From Egicoccus sp. AB-alg2 (lineage in GTDB: Bacteria > Actinomycetota > Nitriliruptoria > Nitriliruptorales > Nitriliruptoraceae): a DNA stretch of 64,000 nucleotides. The notes beneath the pieces are model-generated. The model saw nothing but the letters and a program-made list of their open reading frames with translations, did not search any database and was not told where the DNA came from. The first letter of the stretch is position 1; each line of letters starts with the position of its first letter. A program made the translations under genes and the position numbers. The DNA lies in contig NZ_JBGUAX010000002.1 of the NCBI RefSeq assembly GCF_041821065.1, positions 372,001 to 436,000 on the forward strand. Direction: 5' to 3'. This document shows, piece by piece, positions 47,755 to 56,916 of the stretch.

Positions 47755-50700
47755 TCAGTTCCGCTCACGCGCGATGACGTCCTCGAGGACGTCCCGCATG
47801 TGGGCCAAGGCGGCTCTCGCGTCGGGGTCGGCATCGAGTTGGGTGGCCAGGGTCGGGTCGGACTCGATGTCGGCGATCGGTTCGGCGATCAGGTGCGTCC
47901 GGGCCATGCTGGCGAAGTCGCCGGTGGTGTCCAGGTAAGGCAGTACCCGGGCGGCGTCGCCGAGGCGACCGAGCGACGTCATCATGGGGATGAACTCGAC
48001 GGCGACCATTCGGGTCACGTCGGTGTAGTCGCTGTCGAGCAGCACCTGGATGTTGTCGCGCAGGATGCGACAGGCCCCGGTGCGGTCGCCGTGCTCGAAG
48101 GTCAGCCGGGCCTGCGCGGTCTGGAGCACGCGGTAGGTGCCGGCGGGTAGGTCCAGTCGCTCGGCCTTGTCGAACAGGCGCTTGGCCTCGTCGTAACGGC
48201 CGCGGTACTGCGCGGCGTAGGCCTGCATGCCGAGCGCGAAGTAGTGCAGCGTCGGTGGGGCGTGTCGGCGGTGCCGTTCCACCATCTCGGCCGCAACGTC
48301 CGCGAGTTCGTCGAACCGCTGGAGCACGATCAACGAGGCCGCCGATCCGGATACCTCGAGCAGGTTGGCCGAGTGTTCCTCGCCGTGCGCGCGGAGCCAG
48401 TCGACGGCGGCGAGCGACACCGCCAGCGAGTCGGCACCGACGTTCGCCATGTAGGTGTGGTTGAACCGGACGACCGGGTGATCGGCGTAGCCATGGCGGG
48501 CGACGAGCTCGGCGTACTCCCCGGGTGCGTCGGCCTGTGCCCGGCGGTGGCCGGCCCACAGCAACCAGTACACGATCCGTGGTTCGTCCTCGGGTGGGGT
48601 GAGGTCCAGGATCCGTTCGGCCCAGTCCGCGATCTCGACCTGGCGTCGCAGGCTGACTTCGGCGGCGATGGGGTGCACCAGCGCATCGGCGAGGTCCGCA
48701 GCCCGCGTCGTGCAGGCCCACTCGACCGCAGCACGCAGGTCGGCCCAGAGCTCGGCGAGTCGCGCGACGCCCTCGATCTCGCCGTTGCCGGCCAGGAGTT
48801 GACCGATGTCGGCGGTCTGGTCTCGGCACCAGCGGGCGTGGCGGGTCGAGACTTCCTCGTGCTCGCCGCGCTCCGCCAGCGCTTCCCGCGCGAACTCCCG
48901 CAGGGTCTCGAGCAGCCGGAACCGCCGCCCGAAGGGACCGGATTCGACGGTGACCAGGGAGCGTTCGACCAGTCCCCCGACGAGCCGGTCGACCTCGACC
49001 GCGTCGAGGTCGGCGTCGGTGGCCACGGCCTCAGCGGCGGCGAGGTCGAACGCGCCGGCGAACACGCCGAGCCGTTCGAACAGTCGCTGCTCGTCGGGGG
49101 TGAGCAGGTCGTAGGACCAACGCACGGTGGCGCGCAGGGTCTGGTGCCGTGCCACGGTGGCGTGGCGTCCGCCGCCGAGCAACCGGAGGCGGTCGTCGAG
49201 CCTTGCGAGCAGCTGCGCTGGTGACAGGCTGGTGGTGCGCGCGGCGGCCAGCTCGATCGCCAGAGGCAGGCCGTCGAGGCGGCGGCAGAGCTCCACGACG
49301 TCCGCGCGGGTATCCGCCAGGTCGAGCTCGCCGCCAGCGGCGCGTGCCCGGTCGGCGAACAGTGCGACGGCGGCACCCGCCGCCTCGAGCGGATGGACGG
49401 AGACCACCTGCTCGGCAGGGATGCCGAGCGGCTCACGTGAGGTCGTCAGGACCCGCAGGTCGACCGCAGCGTCGGTGATCGCCTGCACGAGCCTCGCCGC
49501 GCCCGTCACAACGTGCTCGCAGTTGTCCAGCACCAGCAGCGTGGGACGCGCCTGGAGGGCGGCCGCGATCGACTGGGTCAGGGTGCGGCCGGCGCCGCCG
49601 CCGATGCCGAGCGTCTCGGCGACCAGATGGGGGACGTCCGCGGAGGTCGTGATCTCGCTCAGTTCGACCAGCCGCACCTGCGTGCGGTGATCGTCGGCGG
49701 CACGGTGTGCCGCGGCGAGCGCCAGCGACGTCTTCCCGACGCCGCCGGGACCCGTGAGCGTGACGACCGGCGAGGAGGTGAGCGCGTCGGCGAGGGCAGC
49801 CAGGTCCTCGTCACGTCCGAACAGGCGCACGGAACGGCCCGGCAGCTGGCTACTGCTCGTGCGGGGCGGCGGGTGGTGCCCCGCGTCGAGCTGGAACAGG
49901 TCGTGGCCGCCGGCCACCCCGTCGAGCTGGTGCCGACCGAGGTCCTGCAGGCCGTCGCGCTCGAGCAACGCGGCGGTGACCCCGGACACCAGGATCTGCC
50001 CGGGATGTGCGGTGGCGGCCATCCTCGAGGCGATGTGCACGGCCGGTCCGAAGTACCCGCCACCCTCCTCCCGCGTCTCGCCGGTATGGAGCGCGATCTG
50101 TAGCCGCAGCGCGACCCCGCCGGGCCACGGCTCGTCATCGACCACCGTCTGCAGCTCGCTCGCCCAGCTGGCGGCATCCTCGGCGCGGTGGAAGGCGGCG
50201 CCGATCGACTCCCCGGCGGCCACGACGACCGTGCCGCCGTGTCGCCCGGTTACCTCTCGCACCACCTCGTCGAGCCGCCCCAAGGCCACCGCCATCTTGC
50301 GGCGATGCTCGACCCACAGGCTGGTGGCGTCCGCGACCTCGGCGAACCCGAAGGTCACCGTCCCCGTCGGCGCCACAGGCGCCAGCGCCTGGCCCCGGTT
50401 CGGGCTCGAGGCCTGCGTCTCGCCGTGCAGCGCCTCGTCGTGGGCGAGGATCATCGACTCGACCTCACGCAGGCGACGCCCCGGTTCGACGCCCAGCTCG
50501 TCGACGAGGTGGGCGCGGGCGCGCTGGAAGGCACCCAGGGCGTCGGCCTGACGGCCGGTCCGGTACAGGGCGCTCATCAGCAACGCCCACAGCTCCTCGC
50601 GGAAGGGATGGGCCGCGGTCAGCTCCGTCAGGGTGGCGACCGTCGAGGCCGCATCCTCGCCCACCAGGTGGCCGAGTTGTGTCTCCATGGCGCCCAGCCA

Positions 50701-51120
50701 CTGTTCGACGAGGCTGTCGATCGCTGGCTGCAGCCCGGGCGCATCCAGGCCTGCGAGCGGTGTGCCGGTCCAGACCGCCAGGGCGCCGTCGACGTCGCCG
50801 GCGGCGAGCCGTCGCCGGAACCGGGCCACGTCGACCTGCTCGGGGTCCAGTTCGAGCCGGTAGGCCGCGCCGACCCGTGCGACGACGTCGTGCCCGAGCC
50901 CCCGTCGAAGCTGCGCGACGTAGCCCTGCAGGGTCTTGTCGGCCGTGCGCGGCGGCGCCTCGCCCCAGATCACGTCGATGAGCCGCACCACCGGAACCGG
51001 CTCGCCGACGGCGAGCGCAAGCGCCGCCAGCAGCACCTGGCACTTGGCCGGGCCGACGTCGAGCGGCTCGCCAGACGCGGTGGCGGCCCCGACACCACCG
51101 AGGAGCCGGACCCGCACCAC
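47755..51120 (-). CDS. SARP-family regulator with cyclase-like and NB-ARC ATPase domains
   Basis: The product is 1121 residues. Residues 1-95 form an OmpR-type winged helix (VRVRLLGGVGAATASGEPLD) and about 96-245 the BTAD domain, together the SARP module that binds direct heptamer repeats. Residues 250-425 match a class III nucleotide cyclase, but both metal Asp positions are altered (FAEV for FTDI; AAGESIG for xxGDGxx). An NB-ARC-type ATPase follows with P-loop TGPGGVGKTS (about 455) and LLVLDNCEHV (about 530), then a TPR-like C-terminus. GTG at 51120 has GAGGAG upstream. It is flanked on both sides by promoters with matching SARP-type repeats. Confidence 0.92.
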   Translation of the reverse strand: MVRVRLLGGVGAATASGEPLDVGPAKCQVLLAALALAVGEPVPVVRLIDVIWGEAPPRTADKTLQGYVAQLRRGLGHDVVARVGAAYRLELDPEQVDVARFRRRLAAGDVDGALAVWTGTPLAGLDAPGLQPAIDSLVEQWLGAMETQLGHLVGEDAASTVATLTELTAAHPFREELWALLMSALYRTGRQADALGAFQRARAHLVDELGVEPGRRLREVESMILAHDEALHGETQASSPNRGQALAPVAPTGTVTFGFAEVADATSLWVEHRRKMAVALGRLDEVVREVTGRHGGTVVVAAGESIGAAFHRAEDAASWASELQTVVDDEPWPGGVALRLQIALHTGETREEGGGYFGPAVHIASRMAATAHPGQILVSGVTAALLERDGLQDLGRHQLDGVAGGHDLFQLDAGHHPPPRTSSSQLPGRSVRLFGRDEDLAALADALTSSPVVTLTGPGGVGKTSLALAAAHRAADDHRTQVRLVELSEITTSADVPHLVAETLGIGGGAGRTLTQSIAAALQARPTLLVLDNCEHVVTGAARLVQAITDAAVDLRVLTTSREPLGIPAEQVVSVHPLEAAGAAVALFADRARAAGGELDLADTRADVVELCRRLDGLPLAIELAAARTTSLSPAQLLARLDDRLRLLGGGRHATVARHQTLRATVRWSYDLLTPDEQRLFERLGVFAGAFDLAAAEAVATDADLDAVEVDRLVGGLVERSLVTVESGPFGRRFRLLETLREFAREALAERGEHEEVSTRHARWCRDQTADIGQLLAGNGEIEGVARLAELWADLRAAVEWACTTRAADLADALVHPIAAEVSLRRQVEIADWAERILDLTPPEDEPRIVYWLLWAGHRRAQADAPGEYAELVARHGYADHPVVRFNHTYMANVGADSLAVSLAAVDWLRAHGEEHSANLLEVSGSAASLIVLQRFDELADVAAEMVERHRRHAPPTLHYFALGMQAYAAQYRGRYDEAKRLFDKAERLDLPAGTYRVLQTAQARLTFEHGDRTGACRILRDNIQVLLDSDYTDVTRMVAVEFIPMMTSLGRLGDAARVLPYLDTTGDFASMARTHLIAEPIADIESDPTLATQLDADPDARAALAHMRDVLEDVIARERN

Positions 51121-51155
51121 GGCTGCTCCTCGCCTCGGTCGTCGGTCCCTGGGCC

Positions 51156-51161
51156 AGCGTA
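51156..51161 (-). promoter_or_regulatory. Candidate -10 of the SARP regulator gene
   Basis: TACGCT on the minus strand fits TANNNT and lies 35 bases upstream of the GTG at 51120. It does not overlap the heptamer array at 51194, so the regulator may be made independently of its targets. Confidence 0.35.
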
Positions 51162-51193
51162 GGGCGACCCCCGGCGTGGTGGTCCGGATCGGC

Positions 51194-51236
51194 TCCACCG
51201 GTTCCCCACCGCAGCCCCACCGGGCTCCCCGATGGT
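51194..51236 (+). promoter_or_regulatory. SARP-type operator and -10, unit B
   Basis: TCCACCG (51194-51200), CCCACCG (51205-51211) and CCCACCG (51216-51222) repeat with an exact 11-bp period. An 8-bp spacer leads to GATGGT (51231-51236). The arrangement, sequence and spacing match the operator of unit A on the far side of the regulator gene. The promoter would give a 5' leader of about 40 bases to the ATG at 51282. A 7-bp inverted repeat at 51246-51263 lies within that leader. Confidence 0.75.
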
Positions 51237-51281
51237 GATCCCACCGCGACCGACGACGGTCGCTTCCCACCAGGAGCCACC

Positions 51282-52343
51282 ATGGAACCCACCACCATCC
51301 CGCGGCACGCCACACCCGACGCAGCGACACCGATGATGCGGGCCGCAACCCGCGATCACTACGGGCCCGCGAGCAACGTGCAGGTCCGCACCGTCCCCCG
51401 CCCCCGGATCAACGACGACGAGGTGCTCGTCCGCGTCCACGCTGCCGGCGTCGACCGCGGCGTCTGGCACGTCATGGCCGGGCTGCCCCACCCGATCCGT
51501 CTCGCCGGCTTCGGCCTCCGCACGCCGAACAAGCCTGTGCTCGGCACCGACGTCGCGGGCGTCGTCGAAGCGGTCGGCGCGGCCGTGACACGGTTCCAGC
51601 CAGGCGATGCCGTCTTCGGCATGGGCAAGGGCTCGTTCGCCGAGTTCGTCGCCGTGCCCGACGCCAAGCTCGCCACCAAGCCGGCCAACCTCAGCTTCGT
51701 CCATGCCGCGGCCATGCCGGTCTCCGGGGTCACGGCGCTGCAGGCGCTGCGTGACAAGGGCGGCGTCCGGGCCGGCCAGAAGGTCCTGATCATCGGCGCA
51801 TCCGGCGGGGTCGGCACCTTCGCCGTGCAGATCGCCAAGGCCTTCGGCGCCGAGGTCACCGCGGTGTGCAGCCCGGCCAAGGCCGTCATCGTCCGCTCCA
51901 CCGGCGCCGACCGCGTCCTCGACTACACCCGCGAGGACTTCGTCGCCGACGGACCGATCCACGACGTCATCATCGACATCGGCGGTAACTCCTCGCTCAC
52001 ACGCCTCCGCCGGGCACTCGCCCCCACCGGCACGCTCGTCATCACGGGCGGCGAGACCGGCGGCCGCTGGCTCGGCGGCAACGACCGCCAGGTCCGTGCA
52101 CTCCTGCTCTCACCCTTCGTCTCCCAGACGCTGCGCACGTTCGTCGCCTCCGAGAACCACCAGGACCTGGCCGTCCTCACCGAGCTCGCCGAGGCCGGCA
52201 AGATCGCCCCGGTCATCGACCGCGTCTACCCGCTCGCCGACGCCGCGACGGCCATCCAGCACGTGGCCGACGGTCGCGCCCGCGGCAAGGTCGTCCTCGC
52301 CGTCCACCCGACCGACCACACCACGGGGGGTGGCCCGCGATGA
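51282..52343 (+). CDS. MDR-family NAD(P)H-dependent oxidoreductase
   Basis: The 353-residue protein is a medium-chain dehydrogenase of the quinone oxidoreductase/zinc-free type: VLGTDVAGVVEAVG, RFQPGDAVFGMG, and the nucleotide-binding VLIIGASGGVGTFAVQIAKAFGAEV. The Cys/His ligands of zinc alcohol dehydrogenases are missing, and the closing RGKVVLAV is typical. ATG at 51282 has AGGAG five bases upstream. It is the first gene of unit B under the SARP-type operator and overlaps the next start (ATGA). The substrate is unknown; a quinone or unsaturated carbonyl is typical. Confidence 0.9.
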   Translation: MEPTTIPRHATPDAATPMMRAATRDHYGPASNVQVRTVPRPRINDDEVLVRVHAAGVDRGVWHVMAGLPHPIRLAGFGLRTPNKPVLGTDVAGVVEAVGAAVTRFQPGDAVFGMGKGSFAEFVAVPDAKLATKPANLSFVHAAAMPVSGVTALQALRDKGGVRAGQKVLIIGASGGVGTFAVQIAKAFGAEVTAVCSPAKAVIVRSTGADRVLDYTREDFVADGPIHDVIIDIGGNSSLTRLRRALAPTGTLVITGGETGGRWLGGNDRQVRALLLSPFVSQTLRTFVASENHQDLAVLTELAEAGKIAPVIDRVYPLADAATAIQHVADGRARGKVVLAVHPTDHTTGGGPR

Positions 52344-53044
52344 CCGCCACCACCCTCACCCCCACACGTGACCTCCGCCTCACCGCCCTGATCGGCGGGC
52401 TCGGCATCCTCCTCCTGGCCGTCCTGTCGGGTTGGGCGCACTTCGGCGTGCTCGAGGCCCTCGTCACCGACGGTGACGCCGCCCGGACCGCGACCGACGT
52501 CCTCGCCGCCTCCACCAGGTTCCGGTTCGGCGTCGTCGCCCTGGTCCTGACCGCGCTCCTCGACATCGTCGTCGGCTGGGCACTGTGGGCCTTCTTCGCC
52601 CCGGTCCGCCCCACCGCGGCCGCGGTCGGCGGTGCGCTGCGCGTCGTCTACGGCGTCGTCTTCCTCGCCGCGATCGCGCAACTGGTGGCCGCGCTGGACG
52701 TGCTGACCTCGGCGAGGACCGTCACCACACAGGTGCAGCTCGAGGCGCTGCACCGGATCGAGAACTTCCACGTCGTTTGGGACGCTGGCCTGGCCATCTT
52801 CGGCCTGCACCTGCTGATCACCGGCTACCTCGTCGCCCGCGCCACCTACGCCCCGCGGCTACTGGGCTGGCTGCTTGCCCTGGCCGGAGTCGGCTACCTC
52901 GTCGACAGCGGCGTGGCCCTGCTGGCCCCCGGCGCCGTACCCGAACTGGCCATCGTCACCTTCGTCGGCGAGGTCTGGCTGTTCGTCTGGCTGCTCGCCA
53001 AGGGGCGCCACGTGACCCTCGACAGCGAGAAGGTGGACCGATGA
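52340..53044 (+). CDS. DUF4386 membrane protein (unit B)
   Basis: The 234-residue protein has six membrane segments and a clear DUF4386 match: LTALIGGLGILLLAVLSGWA, DAARTATDVLAASTRFRFGV, LLDIVVGWALWAFFAPV and LRVVYGVVFLAAIAQLV. The start overlaps the upstream stop as ATGA, and its stop overlaps the ABC ATPase start (53041-53044). It is a second member of the family next to the SARP gene, though its sequence differs markedly from the 46888-47652 copy. Confidence 0.88.
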   Translation: MTATTLTPTRDLRLTALIGGLGILLLAVLSGWAHFGVLEALVTDGDAARTATDVLAASTRFRFGVVALVLTALLDIVVGWALWAFFAPVRPTAAAVGGALRVVYGVVFLAAIAQLVAALDVLTSARTVTTQVQLEALHRIENFHVVWDAGLAIFGLHLLITGYLVARATYAPRLLGWLLALAGVGYLVDSGVALLAPGAVPELAIVTFVGEVWLFVWLLAKGRHVTLDSEKVDR

Positions 53045-53955
53045 CGTCGATCCGGACCCGGGGACTGACCAAGGACTTCGGCGACCTCCGGGCCGTCAAC
53101 GCGATCGACCTGGACCTCCCCTCCGGCGGGGTCGTCGGGTTCGTCGGCCCCAACGGCGCCGGCAAGAGCACCACCATCCGCATGCTGCTCGGCCTGATCG
53201 AGCCGACCAGCGGCGAGGCACACGTGCTCGGGCACCCGATCGCCGACCCCTCGGGCTACCTCCACCGCGTCGGTGCGCTCATCGAAGCGCCGGCGTTCTA
53301 CCCGACACTGACGGGAGAGGAGAACCTGCGGGTGTTCGCCACCTTGGGCGGTCACGACCGCCGTCGCATCGGCGAACTCCTCGAGGTCGTGGGCCTGGGG
53401 CGCCGCGGCCAGGACAGGTACAGGAGCTACTCGCTGGGGATGAAGCAGCGGCTCGGCATCGCCGGGGCCCTGCTCCCCGACCCCCACCTGCTGGTGCTCG
53501 ACGAGCCAACGAACGGGCTCGACCCGCAAGGCATCGTCGAGATCCGCACCCTGCTCCGCGACATCGGCGCCAGTGGCAAGACGGTGTTCGTCTCCAGCCA
53601 CCTCCTCGCGGAGATCCAGGCCGCCTGCGACTCGATCGTGATGATCGATCACGGCGGCGTGGTCTTCAGCGGCACGATGGCCGACCTGCTCGAGAGGACC
53701 TCCCCCGCCATCCGGGCCGCCGCGCAACACGACACCGACACCCCCCGTCTGCTCCAGCTGGCGACCGACGCGGGCTACCGCGCGACGAGAAGCAACGGAG
53801 CGATCCAGGTCGACGCCCCCGCGGACTGGGCGCCAGACCTCAACCGTCTCGCCTGGCACGCCGGCATCACCCTCCGAGAGCTGCGGGCCACCTCCGCCGA
53901 CCTCGAACGTGCCTTCTTCGCCATGACCGGCGCCGACCAGCGAGGAACCGACTGA
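53041..53955 (+). CDS. ABC transporter ATP-binding protein
   Basis: The 304-residue ATPase has Walker A GPNGAGKST, a Q-loop region after LIEAPAFYPTLTGEENL, a signature SYSLGMKQRLGIAGALL, Walker B LLVLDEPTNGLD and a switch His in VFVSSHLL. The C-terminal 80 residues are the extension seen in CcmA/bacitracin- and nisin-type exporters. The start overlaps the DUF4386 stop, and the next gene, the permease, starts one base before its stop ends (TGATG). It forms an exporter with the adjacent permease. Confidence 0.95.
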   Translation: MTSIRTRGLTKDFGDLRAVNAIDLDLPSGGVVGFVGPNGAGKSTTIRMLLGLIEPTSGEAHVLGHPIADPSGYLHRVGALIEAPAFYPTLTGEENLRVFATLGGHDRRRIGELLEVVGLGRRGQDRYRSYSLGMKQRLGIAGALLPDPHLLVLDEPTNGLDPQGIVEIRTLLRDIGASGKTVFVSSHLLAEIQAACDSIVMIDHGGVVFSGTMADLLERTSPAIRAAAQHDTDTPRLLQLATDAGYRATRSNGAIQVDAPADWAPDLNRLAWHAGITLRELRATSADLERAFFAMTGADQRGTD

Positions 53956-54782
53956 TGCGTGCCTTCCGTTCAGAATGGGTCAAACTCAGCAGACGCAGCA
54001 CGCTGCTCGGGTTCGGGGGCGCCATGATCGGCTTCTCCCTGCTGTTCACCATCCTCGCCTTCGTCAACGTCGGCGGTGGGAACATCGATCTCGACAGCGG
54101 AGGGGCCGAGTCGTTCGTCACCACGGCCGCACTCTCCCGACCCGGCGGCTCGGTCTTCGCCGCCACCAACGTGGCGAGCTTCCTCGGCGTCATCGCCCTC
54201 TCGCTCTTCGCCTCCAACGTGGCCGGCGAATTCAGCAAGGGCACCCTCCGCACGCTGTTCGTGACCGAGCCCGACCGGATCAAGGTGTTCGCCGGGAAGA
54301 TCGCCGCCCTGCTCTCGTTCACCGCGATCGCGGTCGCGGCGACGCTGGCCGTCAGCATCACCGCCGGCGCGCTGCTGGCACCAGGCGTCGGCGTCGAGAC
54401 GGCAGCCTGGTGGACCGCGGACGGCCTCTCCGCTATCGGAACCACCTACCTCAACCTCACCAGCGCGGCGCTGGTGCCGGCACTGCTCGGCGCCACCATC
54501 GCCATGCTGTCCCGATCCGCAGCGATCGCCATCTCCGTCGGTGTCGCCTGGTTCATCCTGGGAGAAGCACTCATCAGCGCCTTCTGGTCCGACCTCGCCG
54601 AGTGGGGGCCCGCAGCGGTCACCAACGCGCTGGCCGTCGGTGGCGTCGGTGGCCCCGGACTCATGGGCGGCCCCCCACCCGTGATCGGTTACGCCACCGC
54701 GGCCCTGCTCGCCGTTGGCTACGGCGCCTTCAGCCTCCTGCTCTCCTCCGCCGTCCTCGCCAAACGGGACGTGACCAGCTGA
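53955..54782 (+). CDS. ABC transporter permease
   Basis: The 275-residue ABC-2-type permease has six membrane segments, an N-terminal amphipathic start MRAFRSEWVKLSRRSTLLGF, a large outer loop after the first helix, and the conserved NVAGEFSKGTLRTLF between the second and third helices, which corresponds to the coupling helix. The ATG shares its A with the stop of the ATPase gene (TGATG). It pairs with the preceding ATPase; efflux of a peptide, lipid or small molecule is the usual role. Confidence 0.92.
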   Translation: MRAFRSEWVKLSRRSTLLGFGGAMIGFSLLFTILAFVNVGGGNIDLDSGGAESFVTTAALSRPGGSVFAATNVASFLGVIALSLFASNVAGEFSKGTLRTLFVTEPDRIKVFAGKIAALLSFTAIAVAATLAVSITAGALLAPGVGVETAAWWTADGLSAIGTTYLNLTSAALVPALLGATIAMLSRSAAIAISVGVAWFILGEALISAFWSDLAEWGPAAVTNALAVGGVGGPGLMGGPPPVIGYATAALLAVGYGAFSLLLSSAVLAKRDVTS

Positions 54783-54841
54783 TCAGCCGGGGAGGTCGCC
54801 CGCCCAGCGGCCGGCCCCGGCTCCGACAGGACGGATCGGCC

Positions 54842-55771
54842 ATGAGAAGCTCCGCCTGGCACCCACGGCAACTTGGTCCACGAACCGGGCGCACGTTCGT
54901 CGTCACGGGCGCCAACAGCGGCATCGGCCTGGAGGTCACGCGCGACCTCGTGCGACGCGGCGCCCACGTCGTCATGGCCGTCCGCGACACCGCCCGAGGA
55001 GCCGCCGTCGCGTCGCAGCTCGACGGGCCAGGCACCACCACGGTCCTGCGACTCGACCTCGCCGACCTCGACCAGATCCCCGAACTCACCCGAGCGCTCC
55101 TCACGGGGCACGACGAGGTGGCCGCACTCGTCGCCAACGCCGGGATCATGGGCGGACCTCTCCGCCGCAGCCCGCAAGGCCACGAACTCCAGATGGCCAC
55201 CAACCACCTCGGGCACGCTGCCCTCATCGCCGGCTTGTGGCCGCTCCTGGAAGCCAGCCGCTCACGGCTCGTCCTGGTCACCAGTGGCGAGGCCCGCGAC
55301 GGCCACCTGTCGCCCGCCACCACCCGCAAGGAGCTCCTCGACCCCGACCCCTACGACGGCAGACAGGCCTACCGCAACAGCAAACAGGCCAACCTGCTGT
55401 TCGCCCAGGAGCTCCACCGCCGGAGCTGCGCGACCGGATCGGCCGTGTCCGCGGTGGCGGCTCATCCCGGCGCGGCTGCGACCGGCCTGCTCGCCCGCCA
55501 GCTCCAGCGGGCGGGACGCCCTCGGCTCGCCGGGCTGAGCAGGGGCGTCACTTGCGTCATCCTCCCCTCCGCGCGGGCGGGCGCACGGTCGACGCTCCGG
55601 ACCCTCGACCCGGACACCCCGAGCGGCGCGTTGGTTGGTCCGGCCCGGTTCGGTCAGCTCCACGGACCACCGCAGCTCCTCGACGTCTACGACTCGGCGA
55701 GCGACCCCGCAACCGCCGCCCGCCTCTGGCAACTCACCCAGGATGCGCTCGGCACCCCGTTACCGTTCTGA
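54842..55771 (+). CDS. Short-chain dehydrogenase, retinol-dehydrogenase-like
   Basis: The 309-residue SDR carries VVTGANSGIGLEVTRDLV as cofactor motif, VANAGIMGGP, the active Ser in LVLVTSGEAR and YRNSKQANLLFAQEL with Tyr and Lys. The spacing matches the SDR subgroup annotated as retinol dehydrogenase or oxidoreductase (WW-domain type). The C-terminus around GPARFGQLHGPPQLL is also typical. ATG at 54842 follows AGGACGGAT. It starts 59 bases after the permease on the same strand and may be the last gene of unit B. Confidence 0.87.
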   Translation: MRSSAWHPRQLGPRTGRTFVVTGANSGIGLEVTRDLVRRGAHVVMAVRDTARGAAVASQLDGPGTTTVLRLDLADLDQIPELTRALLTGHDEVAALVANAGIMGGPLRRSPQGHELQMATNHLGHAALIAGLWPLLEASRSRLVLVTSGEARDGHLSPATTRKELLDPDPYDGRQAYRNSKQANLLFAQELHRRSCATGSAVSAVAAHPGAAATGLLARQLQRAGRPRLAGLSRGVTCVILPSARAGARSTLRTLDPDTPSGALVGPARFGQLHGPPQLLDVYDSASDPATAARLWQLTQDALGTPLPF

Positions 55772-55808
55772 CCCCGATCGTCGACGCCGGGCACCGACCT
55801 CGAACGAT

Positions 55809-56795
55809 CTACGTCGCCTCAGGCAGGCTCACATGGTCGCCGGCGCCGAAGTGGTGCCGGTGTCCGCCCGGGGTGGTGTTCAGCCGACGACGGAACACCC
55901 GGTTCATGGTCTCGGTGGCACCGAACCCGCACACCCTGGCGATCTCCTCGATGGGGTTGTCCGTGGTCTCGAGGAGCCGGCAGGCAGCATCGAGCCGCAG
56001 GGTTTCGACGTGCTCGGCCGGGCTCGCGCCGACCTCGTGCTTGAAGCGCCGGCTGAACTGCCGCTCGGAGAGGTTCACGTTGCGGGCCAGCGCGGGGACG
56101 GACAGGTTGTCGGCGAGGTGGTCGGGGAGCCACGCGAGCAGTTCGCGGATCGGTTCGCTGTCGGCGGACTGCGCCGCCAGGAGTTTGGAGAACTGGCTCT
56201 GACCACCGGAACGGCGCAGGTACACGACGAGCTGGCGGGCGACGCGCGCGGCCGCGCGTCGGCCGTGGTCCTCGGCGACGAGCGCCAGGGCCATGTCGAT
56301 CCCCGCGGTGATGCCGGCGGAGGTCCACACGTGGCCTTCCTGTACGTAGAGCGCGTCGGGGTCCACCTCGACCTCGGGGTAGCGCTCCGCCAGCTCGTCG
56401 CATTCGGCCCAGTGGGTGGTGGCCCGTCGGCCGTCGAGCAGCCCTGCGGCAGCGAGCAGGAACGCGCCTGAACACACCGAGGCCACTCGGGGTGCCTTGC
56501 AGGCGAGCCGTTGCAGGTGCTCCACCAGGATCTCGTCGTTGCTCGGCTCGTCCATGTCCTGGCCGCCCGCGGCCACCAGCGTGTCGAGTGGGCCGTCAAG
56601 GTCGACGATCGATGAGGTCGCCATCTCGAGCCCGCAGCTCGACCGGACCGGTCCGCCGTGGGTGCTGACGAGCTCGGTCCGGTAGTCGGCCGTGTCGAGG
56701 AACCGGGTCGCGGTCGAGAACACCTCCATCGGCCCGGTCACGTCGAGGATTTGTACGCCCGGGAACGCGACGAAGACGACCCGTCGTGCACGCAC
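55809..56795 (-). CDS. GATase1-like AraC-family regulator
   Basis: The 328-residue protein has a DJ-1/PfpI-like amidotransferase domain (about 1-175) and a C-terminal AraC-type double helix-turn-helix (about 225-320). The Cys of the nucleophile elbow is in VASVCSGAFLLAAAGLL, followed by THWAECDEL. The DNA-binding part shows LSVPALARNVNLSERQFSRRF and IEEIARVCGFGATETMNRVFRRRL. It is the FtrA/GATase1-AraC architecture. GTG at 56795 has AGGAG upstream. It is divergent from the serine hydrolase gene, which may be its target. Confidence 0.92.
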   Translation of the reverse strand: MRARRVVFVAFPGVQILDVTGPMEVFSTATRFLDTADYRTELVSTHGGPVRSSCGLEMATSSIVDLDGPLDTLVAAGGQDMDEPSNDEILVEHLQRLACKAPRVASVCSGAFLLAAAGLLDGRRATTHWAECDELAERYPEVEVDPDALYVQEGHVWTSAGITAGIDMALALVAEDHGRRAAARVARQLVVYLRRSGGQSQFSKLLAAQSADSEPIRELLAWLPDHLADNLSVPALARNVNLSERQFSRRFKHEVGASPAEHVETLRLDAACRLLETTDNPIEEIARVCGFGATETMNRVFRRRLNTTPGGHRHHFGAGDHVSLPEAT

Positions 56796-56916
56796 GCGCT
56801 GGCTCCTGCTCGCGGGCCTCTGACCCTTCCAGCCGTGTCCGACATCGTCAAGCACGTGTCATGGCGTCGTGAGGTGAGGTGCCGGAGTCTGCGAGGACAT
56901 CCCGATCGGAGCCTCC

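Noticed and set aside
51246-51263. 7-bp inverted repeat before the MDR gene as the main regulatory site
   Set aside because: It lies downstream of the likely transcription start and is weaker than the triple heptamer array; it may only be a leader hairpin.
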